DNA of 9,995 nt from CAYJAZ01 sp964371865 (GTDB lineage Bacteria; Desulfobacterota; Desulfovibrionia; Desulfovibrionales; Desulfovibrionaceae): contig CAYJOR010000078.1 in the NCBI GenBank assembly GCA_964371865.1, forward strand, positions 1-9,995, in the 5' to 3' direction. Positions 1 through 7,186 of the stretch are shown here, in pieces (position 1 is the first letter of the stretch; every line of letters starts with the position of its first letter). The translations under genes were made by a program, and so were the position numbers. The notes below the pieces were generated by a model that saw only the letters and a list, made by a program, of their open reading frames with translations, made no database searches and had not been told where the DNA came from.

Positions 1-1077
1 AAAGCTCTTGAACTTTCTAATTATAAACAACCTCATATCATTGAAGATAATTCTGATAACTCTGTTAAAGGTGCATTTTCAAATCTAAAAATTGCATTAG
101 TTGCAGATTACCTTACAACTCTTTCTTTTAGCGTTGATTGTAGAATAAGAATCCTCACTCCTTCAAACTACCACGATGTACTAAAAAACTGGAAGCCGGA
201 CTTAGTATTTGTCGAGTCCGTTTTTCGTGGTGTAACAGGGGAATGGCATTATGAGGTAGCCAAACAACCTAAATATATCAGACAAATACCATCAAAAATA
301 ATTTACAACCTTCTGAAAGTAGCAAAAGATTTTTCAATACCCACTGTTTTTTGGAACAAAGACGATAAACCTTTCTTTTCATCTTTTATTGATGTCGCCA
401 AACAGTGCGACTACGTTTTCACAGCAGATAGTAATTTTTTGCCTCTTTATAAAAAAGAACTTCCTACCTCTTGTCATTTAGATGTACTTGCAATGGCTTA
501 TCAAGATAAATTTCATAACTTTACAGGCTTTAATTTTGAAAAAAATGATGCGTGCTTTGTAGGTTCTTATTATAAGCGTATTCTCAGTAAACGTAAGAGT
601 TTTATGGAAAATATCTTTGAAGCATGTCAGGAAAGCGACATGCCTCTAAATATATATGACAGACATAAAAAAGAGCTTTTTCATTCAACTCATTTCCAGT
701 TTCCCGAGAAAGAAAATGTTACAATTTTTGACCCTGTTCCATATGCTCAAACAGCTGATTTATATAAAAAACATTTAGTTTCTTTCAATATAAATTCTGT
801 AGATGATTCTGACACTATGCTTTCTCGTCGTTTTCTTGAAATATTGGCTTGTGGAGGCATTTTAATTACAAATCAAAGTCCTGTCGTTGACAAACTGTTT
901 TCTTCCTACTGTTATGCTTTATCAGAAAAAGAAGAAATGCTTGCTCAGCTTCAACGCTTGGCAAGTGGTCCTTCATCGGAAGATAAGGAAAGAGCCGAAG
1001 CCGGTGCACTCTATGTCAAAGAAAATCACACTTGGGAATGCCGTTTACAACAACTTGTAGATATTCTTTCAATTTAG
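1..1077 (+). CDS. CgeB-like glycosyltransferase, 5'-truncated by window edge
   Basis: The reading frame is open from base 1 to a TAG at 1075-1077, giving 358 visible residues; the true start lies left of the window. A TTG at 439 could be taken for a start but falls inside the conserved N-terminal domain, so it is rejected. The visible N-terminal half contains FVESVFRG followed by GEWHYE (about residues 70-85) and FWNKDD (117-122), patterns typical of the domain that precedes the CgeB-like glycosyltransferase domain. The C-terminal half has VGSYYKR and the motif RRFLEILACGG (276-286), which matches the nucleotide-sugar-binding part of the Glyco_trans_1_2 type of GT-B enzymes. It is probably a cytoplasmic glycosyltransferase that adds a sugar to an envelope glycan; donor and acceptor cannot be read. 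The next gene starts 11 bases after the stop, which suggests a shared transcript. Confidence 0.85.
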   Translation, partial: KALELSNYKQPHIIEDNSDNSVKGAFSNLKIALVADYLTTLSFSVDCRIRILTPSNYHDVLKNWKPDLVFVESVFRGVTGEWHYEVAKQPKYIRQIPSKIIYNLLKVAKDFSIPTVFWNKDDKPFFSSFIDVAKQCDYVFTADSNFLPLYKKELPTSCHLDVLAMAYQDKFHNFTGFNFEKNDACFVGSYYKRILSKRKSFMENIFEACQESDMPLNIYDRHKKELFHSTHFQFPEKENVTIFDPVPYAQTADLYKKHLVSFNINSVDDSDTMLSRRFLEILACGGILITNQSPVVDKLFSSYCYALSEKEEMLAQLQRLASGPSSEDKERAEAGALYVKENHTWECRLQQLVDILSI

Positions 1078-1082
1078 GCGGA
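1076..1082 (+). promoter_or_regulatory. Shine-Dalgarno site fixing the start of the family 2 glycosyltransferase
   Basis: AGGCGGA overlaps the stop codon of the upstream gene and lies 6 bases before the ATG at 1089. It supports that ATG over the in-frame upstream ATG at 1032, which would lie inside the previous gene and add 19 residues with no family resemblance. Confidence 0.65.
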
Positions 1083-1088
1083 ATAAGA

Positions 1089-2594
1089 ATGTTTTTTGCT
1101 TTACTCACTGAATTAATCCTCGCTTTTGTCTCGTGCTCTTTTTTTATATATGCAATTTTCGAGTGGAAAAATACGAAAAAAGGCGTAAACAAAGATAAAA
1201 AGCCAAATACTGAAAATTTCACCAACAAAAGCATAAATAATAAGCAGTTACATAGAGAAAATTTACCTACTGCATGCGTGCTCTTGCCGGTCTACAATGA
1301 AGTGAATGTAGTTGAAAGACTTATAGACGCAGTATCTCAATTAGAATATCCAAAAGATAAGCTTGAGATTTGGCTTTTAGATGATTCAGTAAACACTATG
1401 CCACTTGCTAAAGATCTTGTTGAAAAAAAATACGAAGCCGGCGTTCCTATCCATTATGCGCATAGAGGCAATAATAAAGGATTTAAAGCCGGTAATCTTA
1501 ATTATGGTCTAAGCATCTCCAAGGGTGATTTTGTTGCTATCTTTGATGCTGATTTCATTCCCGAAAAAGAATTTTTATTGAAAACTATACCTATTTTCGA
1601 GAATAAAGAAGTTGGATATCTACAAACAAGTGTTGATTATACAAATAAAAATCATTCAATTCTTACAAAATTTCAAGCAATGATGGCACATCATAAAGAA
1701 GATGTAACTTTAGGGCAATCGAAGAACGATTTCATAGCATCGCTAACAGGAAGTTCTTGTGTTTGGCGGCGTGAATGTATTGAGCAAATAGGTGGAATTG
1801 CTGACTCTACTATCTCAGAAGATATGGATATGGGATTAAGAGCTCAACAAAATAAATGGAAATATTGCTTTGTCGATAACGTTGTTTCTTTTGCAGAACT
1901 ACCTGAAGTAATGGCTGTTTTTAGAGTTCAACGAGAACGTTGGGGAAGAGGTCACTTTCAAAATTCTTTTAAGCACTGTAAAAATATGCTTTCTACAGCT
2001 AAAACTTTCTCCGCTAAAACGAATGCTTTGGCTTTAATGCTTGCTCCTCTTTTGCTGGTTTCATTCTACATAATGGCTTTACTGTGCCTACCACTGACTT
2101 TTCTTACTCCACACTTTTCTCATTTTTATGATTTCTTTTGTTCTCTCTTTTTATTCTCAGCTATTCTTTGGGCTTTTTCATGCCTGCTTGGTAATGGAGA
2201 AAAAACTGTCAGGACAGATAAGAAAAAAAATCAAATCCTTCAAAAAAAGACTATATCTATAAAAAATATTTGGATAAAATTTAAAAATATTTATGCTTAT
2301 ATCGTTATATTCTTTCCTCACTCACTCTATTATTTTCACGCATTACTACACGTTTCCCTAAAAAGAAACGGGCAATTTAATCCAACTCCAAAAGGTGAAG
2401 TAAAAATCAATAAGCATAAGCTCAATGATAGACTGCTTTTTCTGGAAATTTTCTCGTTTATTTACTCATTAATAACTATTTATTTTAGTATGTTATTAGA
2501 GAATTATTGGATAAGCCTCTACTCTTTTATTGCTTGCTCCGGCTTTGCTTTAGGGCTATACTTATCTTACTGCGACAACAAAAAGTTCAAATAA
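1089..2594 (+). CDS. membrane family 2 glycosyltransferase, cellulose-synthase-like
   Basis: The 501-residue protein starts with a membrane helix (about 1-24), followed by a Lys/Asn-rich linker (about 28-58) and a GT-A domain. LPVYNE opens the domain. LLDDS (D98, D99), the DAD metal-binding motif (153-155), ED (244-245) and QRERW (281-285) give the D,D,D,QxxRW pattern of processive, polymer-forming GT2 enzymes. About five hydrophobic segments follow (near 314-339, 350-367, 402-422, 450-469 and 473-494). FNPTPKG (430-436), between membrane segments, resembles a short conserved motif of cellulose-synthase relatives. The layout suggests synthesis of a polysaccharide backbone at the inner membrane coupled to its passage across it. 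Candidate products include beta-glucan or mannan types; the sequence alone does not decide. It sits between another glycosyltransferase and an SDR gene, probably in one operon. Confidence 0.9.
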   Translation: MFFALLTELILAFVSCSFFIYAIFEWKNTKKGVNKDKKPNTENFTNKSINNKQLHRENLPTACVLLPVYNEVNVVERLIDAVSQLEYPKDKLEIWLLDDSVNTMPLAKDLVEKKYEAGVPIHYAHRGNNKGFKAGNLNYGLSISKGDFVAIFDADFIPEKEFLLKTIPIFENKEVGYLQTSVDYTNKNHSILTKFQAMMAHHKEDVTLGQSKNDFIASLTGSSCVWRRECIEQIGGIADSTISEDMDMGLRAQQNKWKYCFVDNVVSFAELPEVMAVFRVQRERWGRGHFQNSFKHCKNMLSTAKTFSAKTNALALMLAPLLLVSFYIMALLCLPLTFLTPHFSHFYDFFCSLFLFSAILWAFSCLLGNGEKTVRTDKKKNQILQKKTISIKNIWIKFKNIYAYIVIFFPHSLYYFHALLHVSLKRNGQFNPTPKGEVKINKHKLNDRLLFLEIFSFIYSLITIYFSMLLENYWISLYSFIACSGFALGLYLSYCDNKKFK

Positions 2595-2598
2595 GGAT
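2593..2598 (+). promoter_or_regulatory. Shine-Dalgarno site of the SDR gene
   Basis: AAGGAT overlaps the TAA stop of the glycosyltransferase gene and lies 9 bases before the ATG at 2608. The overlap suggests translation on a shared transcript. Confidence 0.55.
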
Positions 2599-2607
2599 AT
2601 AAACTGT

Positions 2608-3375
2608 ATGAAACATATATTTATTACAGGCGCTTCCGGATACATTGGAATGGCACTAGCTCTTGAATATGCCGCTAGTAACATCAAATTGACCTTGCAC
2701 GGAAGAAAGAAAGAAGCGCTTGAAGAGCTTGCTCAAAAATGCAAAAGCAAAGGTGCTGAAGTTGATATAGTTACTTTTGACGTTCAAGATAAAAATGCCG
2801 TAGACGCTTGGTTTGATTCTCTTATAACTAGCGGAATTTCAATGAATTTTCCTGACTTAGTTATTGCAAATGCCGGTATTTTCACAGCAGTCGATCGAGA
2901 AAAGAAAAAAGAAAATTACGAAGATGCAGAAAAACTTCTGAAAATTAACATACTAGCGACAACTTATCTTGTTGATAAATTTTTACCTACAATGATTGAA
3001 AGAAAAAGCGGACAGATAGCCTTAGTTAGCTCTGTTGCTGGATATTATGGATTGCCAACTCTCCCAAGTTATAGTGCAAGCAAGGCTTTTGTTCGTGTCT
3101 ATGCTGATGGATTGCGCGTGCTTTTAAAAAATGAGGGAGTTAAAATAAATTCAATTATGCCGGGCTGTATCACCTCTCCTATGTTGGACGACCTTCCCGG
3201 GCCTCATCCATTTGAAATTACACCAGAAAAAGCAGCTCAAATCATCAAAAAAGGTCTTGATAAAAACAAAGCAAGAATTGCATTTCCTTTCCCTCTTTTT
3301 GTCGGTATGTGGTTCTTATCTTTCTTACCGGCTTGGTTTACAACTCCTATCGTGAGGTTCTTATATGTACGCTAA
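2608..3375 (+). CDS. short-chain dehydrogenase/reductase (SDR)
   Basis: The 255-residue protein has the normal length of a classical SDR and a complete Rossmann core. Visible parts are the nucleotide-binding motif TGASGYIG (7-14), HGR (31-33, the Arg hinting at NADPH), DV (58-59), NAG (88-90), N114, S141/S142, YSASK with Tyr155 and Lys159, and PG (185-186). This is the Asn-Ser-Tyr-Lys catalytic set of an NAD(P)-dependent oxidoreductase. The glycine motif is unusual: it reads TGxxGxxG, the extended-SDR form, instead of the classical TGxxxGxG. Residues 225-254 are strongly hydrophobic, which suggests contact with the membrane. Its place between a polymer-forming glycosyltransferase and a phosphoglycerol transferase suggests it makes or modifies a precursor of the envelope glycan, but the substrate cannot be read. 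Its 3' end overlaps the next gene by 11 bases. Confidence 0.88.
   Translation: MKHIFITGASGYIGMALALEYAASNIKLTLHGRKKEALEELAQKCKSKGAEVDIVTFDVQDKNAVDAWFDSLITSGISMNFPDLVIANAGIFTAVDREKKKENYEDAEKLLKINILATTYLVDKFLPTMIERKSGQIALVSSVAGYYGLPTLPSYSASKAFVRVYADGLRVLLKNEGVKINSIMPGCITSPMLDDLPGPHPFEITPEKAAQIIKKGLDKNKARIAFPFPLFVGMWFLSFLPAWFTTPIVRFLYVR
3354..3357 (+). promoter_or_regulatory. Shine-Dalgarno site of the LTA-synthase-like gene, inside the SDR gene
   Basis: GAGG lies in the last codons of the SDR gene, 7 bases before the ATG at 3365. It supports a start that overlaps the SDR stop by 11 bases and implies coupled translation. Confidence 0.55.
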
Positions 3376-4942
3376 TGCTTACGGGAGCATTGCACTATTA
3401 CTTGGAATTATTGGATTTTTACTTACTATTCTGATAGAAAGAATCCTTATTCCTCAACCGTCTTTTAAACGTTTGTCATCTGCGTGGGCTATTCATTTAG
3501 GACTTTATTTTCTTTGCTTTTCTGTATTAAATATGCTTTCTGGCAGAATTATTTCATCTTTTGTTGCCACCTTAGCCTTATTCACGACTCTTGTTTTGAT
3601 AAATAATACAAAGGTAAGGAATCTCAATGAAAGCCTTACAGCTCAAGATTATGAATTTATTACAGATATCATATGTCACCCTCGCCTTTTTTTACCGTAT
3701 TTTGGTATAGTAAAGTTTGTTTTTTCTACGATAATTTTTCTTATAGCTCTTGTTGCTGTCTATTTAGAACCGACTCCAAGTGGTGCTCTTCAAATTTTCA
3801 CTTCAAGTAAAAACTGGGGAATTTTCAGTTATAACACTGTTATCACTATTTTTTTTATTTTTTCTTGCTATGGATTTCACTATAATAAAAAAAATCCATT
3901 GAAAATGAGCTTTGTTCCTTTTGAAGATACGTATAACTTTGGACTTTTACCATCATTATATTCTCAAGCATTTGCGCTAAAAGAAAAACCAGATACAAGT
4001 GTATCTATCTATCATACTTTAGAAAAGAAAGACTCTGCACCTCTTCCAAATCTTATAGCAGTTCAAAGCGAATCATTCTTTGACCCACGCCCATTTTTCC
4101 CGAGTATTCGACCTGAAATATTATCTCATTTTGATTCTGTCTGTAGTAAAGCGCAATTGCAAGGATTTCTAGAAGTTCCTGCTTGGGGTGGAAATACTGT
4201 TCGCACTGAATTTTCTTTTTTGACAGGATTAAAGCAAAAAGATTTAGAAATGCACAGATTCAATCCTTACGTACTAGCTGCGAGCGGATATCCTATTCCA
4301 TCTCTTCCTGTTTTTCTAAAAAAACTAGGTTATAAGACTGTTTTTATTCATCCTTTTGTTAGAGAATTTTATAAAAGAGATAAGGTTTATTCTCATTGGC
4401 AAGCAGATAAATATATATCTATTGAAGGCTTTAAGGGTAAACGAAAATACGGTCCTTATCTTTGTGATATTGAGCTCACTAAAATTATAAAAAGTGAATT
4501 AAAACAAGCAGAAAAAGAGAATCAACCTGTATTTATCTTCACCGTAACTATGGAAAATCATGGTCCTCTTCATCTTGAAAAGACAAGAGAAAAAGATAGT
4601 GCACTCTATACAGAAACCATGCCTAAATTATTCGATGATTTAACAATATATCTTAGACACTTAAAGCATGCAAATACTATGATTTCTATTTTAGATAAAA
4701 CCATTCAAAAGTCTGAAATTCCAACAAGTTTCTGCTTCTATGGTGATCATGTTCCAATTATGCCAAAGGTTTACGATGCGCTCACAAAACCTGTAAGAGA
4801 TTCAAATTACTTTATATTAAATAATAAAGCTCTTCAATCTCAACAAGAAAATCGAAAAGAAGAAGAAGCAAAGACTAATTCTGCAAATCTCCTTTCAGCT
4901 GACCTCTCACTTGAATGGCTCAAACAGGCTGGAATTGTATAA
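3365..4942 (+). CDS. LTA synthase-family membrane phosphoglycerol transferase (sulfatase superfamily)
   Basis: The 525-residue protein has five predicted membrane helices (about 8-28, 41-58, 61-80, 110-133, 156-172) and then an extracytoplasmic alkaline-phosphatase/sulfatase-type domain (about 226-525). Family landmarks are QSESF (Glu236, metal ligand), GGNTVRTEF with Thr278 at the position of the catalytic threonine, FLTGL, HPFVREFYKRD (329-339), MENHGP (His399) and FYGDHVP (Asp461, His462). These match the metal and nucleophile layout of LtaS-like enzymes, which move phosphoglycerol from phosphatidylglycerol to an acceptor. The Thr nucleophile argues against a true sulfatase, which needs a Cys or Ser converted to formylglycine. 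In this glycan block the likely role is to decorate a surface polysaccharide or lipid-linked glycan with phosphoglycerol or a related group. The acceptor is unknown, and a phosphoethanolamine-type donor cannot be fully excluded. Confidence 0.85.
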   Translation: MYANAYGSIALLLGIIGFLLTILIERILIPQPSFKRLSSAWAIHLGLYFLCFSVLNMLSGRIISSFVATLALFTTLVLINNTKVRNLNESLTAQDYEFITDIICHPRLFLPYFGIVKFVFSTIIFLIALVAVYLEPTPSGALQIFTSSKNWGIFSYNTVITIFFIFSCYGFHYNKKNPLKMSFVPFEDTYNFGLLPSLYSQAFALKEKPDTSVSIYHTLEKKDSAPLPNLIAVQSESFFDPRPFFPSIRPEILSHFDSVCSKAQLQGFLEVPAWGGNTVRTEFSFLTGLKQKDLEMHRFNPYVLAASGYPIPSLPVFLKKLGYKTVFIHPFVREFYKRDKVYSHWQADKYISIEGFKGKRKYGPYLCDIELTKIIKSELKQAEKENQPVFIFTVTMENHGPLHLEKTREKDSALYTETMPKLFDDLTIYLRHLKHANTMISILDKTIQKSEIPTSFCFYGDHVPIMPKVYDALTKPVRDSNYFILNNKALQSQQENRKEEEAKTNSANLLSADLSLEWLKQAGIV

Positions 4943-4949
4943 AACTATT
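4943..4949. other. 7-base gap between convergent operons
   Basis: Only 7 bases separate the TAA of the LTA-synthase-like gene (4940-4942) from the TAG of the PHP gene on the other strand (4950-4952). The flanks hold only an AT-only 5-bp inverted repeat (TATAA near 4938, TTATA near 4958) with a long loop, too weak to call a terminator. Confidence 0.8.
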
Positions 4950-5810
4950 CTAAATATTATACTTTTTCATTTCCTCAAGCACACTATACGGAATTTCGAG
5001 CTTACCCATACCTATACCAAGAGAAATATGAGGTTTAACAGTTCCATGATAATCCGAACCGCCTGTAGTTATTAGATTAAACTCTCTTGCATACTCGAGT
5101 GACAGAGCTGTTTCCTCTTCAGAGTTTGTACTATAATATGCCTCTATCCCATGCAGTCCGTAATCTTTTAACTTTTTGATAAGATTTTTGCGCTCTTCTT
5201 CTGTTTTACAGCGAATCAAAAATGGATGTGCGAGACATACAAAAGCATTTGCCTTTAAAAGTATTTCTATTGCTGTTTCAGGCGCTATAGTTTCTTTAGG
5301 AACATAAGCAGAACCTTCTTCAGCTAAGTATTTATCAAAGGCAGTTTGAACGTCCGGTACGTAGCCTTTTCTCATCATAGCTTTAGCAAAATGCGGTCTA
5401 CACATCAGCCTTTCACCTTTCATCTCTTCAATAACATCTTCTTCTGTGATATTTACACCAACATTATGTAAGGCATTGAAAAGTTTCACGTTACGTTGAA
5501 CTCGAATTTCTTGAAGCATTTCTACATTTTTCATAAGTTCTTTATCTTCAAGTGGATTTTTGTCGAAAAAATATCCAAGTATATGCACTTCACCTTTTAT
5601 GTAGTCTGCACTTAATTCTATTCCATTTATGAATTCAATTCCGAGCTCATCTGCTCTATTTCTTGCTTCGACTAAACCATTAAAGTTATCATGATCAGTC
5701 AATGCTATTGCTTTTAGATTCAGATCTTTAGCTTTTTCGATTAAAATCTTTGGAGTGTCAGTGCCATCAGAAGAGGTTGAATGAGTATGTAAATCTATAA
5801 AATTATTCAT
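4950..5810 (-). CDS. PHP-domain phosphoesterase, candidate pAp (3',5'-bisphosphonucleotide) phosphatase
   Basis: The 286-residue protein is a full-length stand-alone PHP-domain enzyme of the YciV/TrpH group. All the usual metal ligands are visible: HTH (His8, His10), Asp15, TDHD (His40), Glu65 in GIEL, His76 in EVHILGY, His140 in RPHF, His195 in LAHP, and SDYHG (Asp253, His255). Characterised members of this group remove a phosphate from 3',5'-bisphosphonucleotides or trim 5' ends of RNA. It is the last gene of a run that makes PAPS, 36 bases after the SulP gene. Use of PAPS releases pAp, so this context favours a pAp phosphatase taking the role of CysQ; that is an inference. AAGGA (5817-5821) lies 6 bases before the ATG. 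An RNA exonuclease or another phosphoesterase role remains possible. Confidence 0.88.
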   Translation of the reverse strand: MNNFIDLHTHSTSSDGTDTPKILIEKAKDLNLKAIALTDHDNFNGLVEARNRADELGIEFINGIELSADYIKGEVHILGYFFDKNPLEDKELMKNVEMLQEIRVQRNVKLFNALHNVGVNITEEDVIEEMKGERLMCRPHFAKAMMRKGYVPDVQTAFDKYLAEEGSAYVPKETIAPETAIEILLKANAFVCLAHPFLIRCKTEEERKNLIKKLKDYGLHGIEAYYSTNSEEETALSLEYAREFNLITTGGSDYHGTVKPHISLGIGMGKLEIPYSVLEEMKKYNI

Positions 5811-5816
5811 AATTTT

Positions 5817-5821
5817 TCCTT
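5817..5821 (-). promoter_or_regulatory. Shine-Dalgarno site of the PHP gene
   Basis: AAGGA on the minus strand lies 6 bases before the ATG (5808-5810), in the 36-base gap after the SulP gene. This is one of the clearest ribosome binding sites in the minus-strand operon. No promoter or terminator is evident in the gap. Confidence 0.6.
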
Positions 5822-5846
5822 ATATAATAAATCAGCAAACTATATT

Positions 5847-7163
5847 TTATTTTTTCTTTTTGGCTAAGCCTTTCGATAAAATAAGTGAAACAAAAATTCC
5901 TATAAAAATTGATTCCGCCAAACCTAAAACAAAAATTGATAAAAAAGTACTAATAAAGATTATTGTTTCGGTTTTTGATGATTTAAAAATATATTTAATT
6001 TCATCCACTTTCAGCATATTATATGATATATATATGAGTAAAGCTGATAATGAAGCAAGTGGTATATAACTAACAATGCCACCAAAAAGCAACAAAAATC
6101 CAAGTATAAAAATAGCTGAAAAAACCGCAGCAAAGCGTGTTTGCGCATTATTCGCAAAATTTACTGCTGAGCGAGAAAATGAACCACAACTCGGTAAACC
6201 AAAACTAAAACCTGATACAATATTTCCAAGTCCACCGGCGATAAGTTCTTTATCGGGAGAAAATTCATCTTTTCTTTCTTTTGCCATTGCTTTGCCAATA
6301 GTTATAGTTTCAATTGACGCTATAAGCGCAAAAGTAAGGATTGGCATTACAAATGATATTCTATGAAGGTACATCTCAGATAAAAGACCGCTGCTCGGTA
6401 TAAAAAATGATGGTAAACCTTTAGGGATTACAGGACAAGTCTCAACTCCATATGAGCTAAAAGCAAAAATTGAATGAATTGCGCTTACAAGAGTTAAAGC
6501 TAAAAGAGCATAAGGCGCTTTAGGAAATTTTTTTCTTATAGAAACTAAAGAAACAAGAGTCAAAATACCAGTAGATAAAGTATAGAAATTTACATTCTTG
6601 ATATTATGAAATAAAAGAGTCATCAACTCAAAAGAGCTATGCGGAGAAACAAAATCGACTCCTAAAAATGTCTTCAACTGCCCTAAACCTATAAGAATAT
6701 AAGCTCCACTTGCAAAACCCAAAATTACCGAATGAGAGATTATTCTTGTAAATTTACCTAAGCGTAAAAATCCTATGAGCATTTGAAAAATCCCGCTCAC
6801 AATCGTCATTATGAGAAGATATTGAATTCTTTCAGATTCCGGAACATTTTGAAGAAAATTACTTCCTATATATATTTGCGCCATCGCAGAATACACAAGC
6901 ATACAGAGTGCATTTGTAGGGCCTGCAACAATATATCTAGAAGATCCCCACAGTGCTGTTATTATCACAGGAAAAATAGAAGTATAAAGACCATAAACAG
7001 GTGAAAAACCTGCTATTAATGCGTATGCCATGGCTTGAGGAGCAGCTACAATTGCAACTGTAAGCCCTGCAAAAAAATCAGCCTTCCCTTTTACAGAATC
7101 ATACCCTTGCAGAGTTTCTATAAAAGGGAAAGCGTTGTTACTTGTTTTTAGTTGAGATTTCAT
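5847..7163 (-). CDS. SulP-family anion (probably sulfate) permease without STAS domain
   Basis: This 438-residue, very hydrophobic protein matches the SulP/SLC26 membrane domain. Family signatures are AGLTVAIVAAPQAMAYALIAG (about 32-52, near the N-terminus), PVYGLYTS (55-62), GPTNA (81-85) and the block from SIETITIGKAMA (283-294) through ELIAGGLGN (306-314) to SRSAVN (330-335). SulP proteins import or exchange anions across the inner membrane, and sulfate is the likely substrate because the gene follows cysD and cysNC by 23 bases. The usual cytoplasmic C-terminal STAS domain, which brings typical members to roughly 550 residues or more, is absent: the protein ends in a short Lys-rich tail (LAKKKK) right after the last membrane segment, and the next gene starts 36 bases on. 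The upstream ribosome binding site is weak, so translation may depend on cysNC. Another anion such as bicarbonate is possible. Confidence 0.9.
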   Translation of the reverse strand: MKSQLKTSNNAFPFIETLQGYDSVKGKADFFAGLTVAIVAAPQAMAYALIAGFSPVYGLYTSIFPVIITALWGSSRYIVAGPTNALCMLVYSAMAQIYIGSNFLQNVPESERIQYLLIMTIVSGIFQMLIGFLRLGKFTRIISHSVILGFASGAYILIGLGQLKTFLGVDFVSPHSSFELMTLLFHNIKNVNFYTLSTGILTLVSLVSIRKKFPKAPYALLALTLVSAIHSIFAFSSYGVETCPVIPKGLPSFFIPSSGLLSEMYLHRISFVMPILTFALIASIETITIGKAMAKERKDEFSPDKELIAGGLGNIVSGFSFGLPSCGSFSRSAVNFANNAQTRFAAVFSAIFILGFLLLFGGIVSYIPLASLSALLIYISYNMLKVDEIKYIFKSSKTETIIFISTFLSIFVLGLAESIFIGIFVSLILSKGLAKKKK

Positions 7164-7186
7164 CAGTATTCAAATCTTAATTGAAT

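Noticed and set aside
439..1077. A shorter glycosyltransferase starting at the TTG at 439
   Set aside because: The same frame stays open back to base 1 and encodes conserved family motifs (FVESVFRG, FWNKDD) upstream of 439, so the gene is truncated by the window edge.
1032..1088. An earlier ATG for the family 2 glycosyltransferase
   Set aside because: It lies inside the preceding gene, adds residues unlike the family and lacks a good ribosome binding site. The ATG at 1089 has AGGCGGA 6 bases upstream.
1016..1234. Open frame on the - strand over the junction of the first two genes
   Set aside because: It is antisense to two well-supported genes, with no ribosome binding site or domain resemblance.
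2223..2248. A8 and A7 runs in the glycosyltransferase gene as possible phase-variation tracts
   Set aside because: Runs of this length are common in Lys-rich codons of AT-rich genomes. They lie in a loop between membrane segments and the frame is intact.
4938..4962. Possible bidirectional terminator at the convergent junction
   Set aside because: The inverted repeat is only 5 AT pairs with a 15-base loop, far too weak to form an intrinsic terminator.
5860..6366. Two open frames on the + strand (5860-6069 and 6076-6366)
   Set aside because: They lie antisense to the well-conserved SulP coding sequence, resemble no family and have no ribosome binding site.
6783..7004. Open frame on the + strand opposite the SulP N-terminal region
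   Set aside because: It is an antisense shadow; the SulP signatures on the minus strand account for this sequence.
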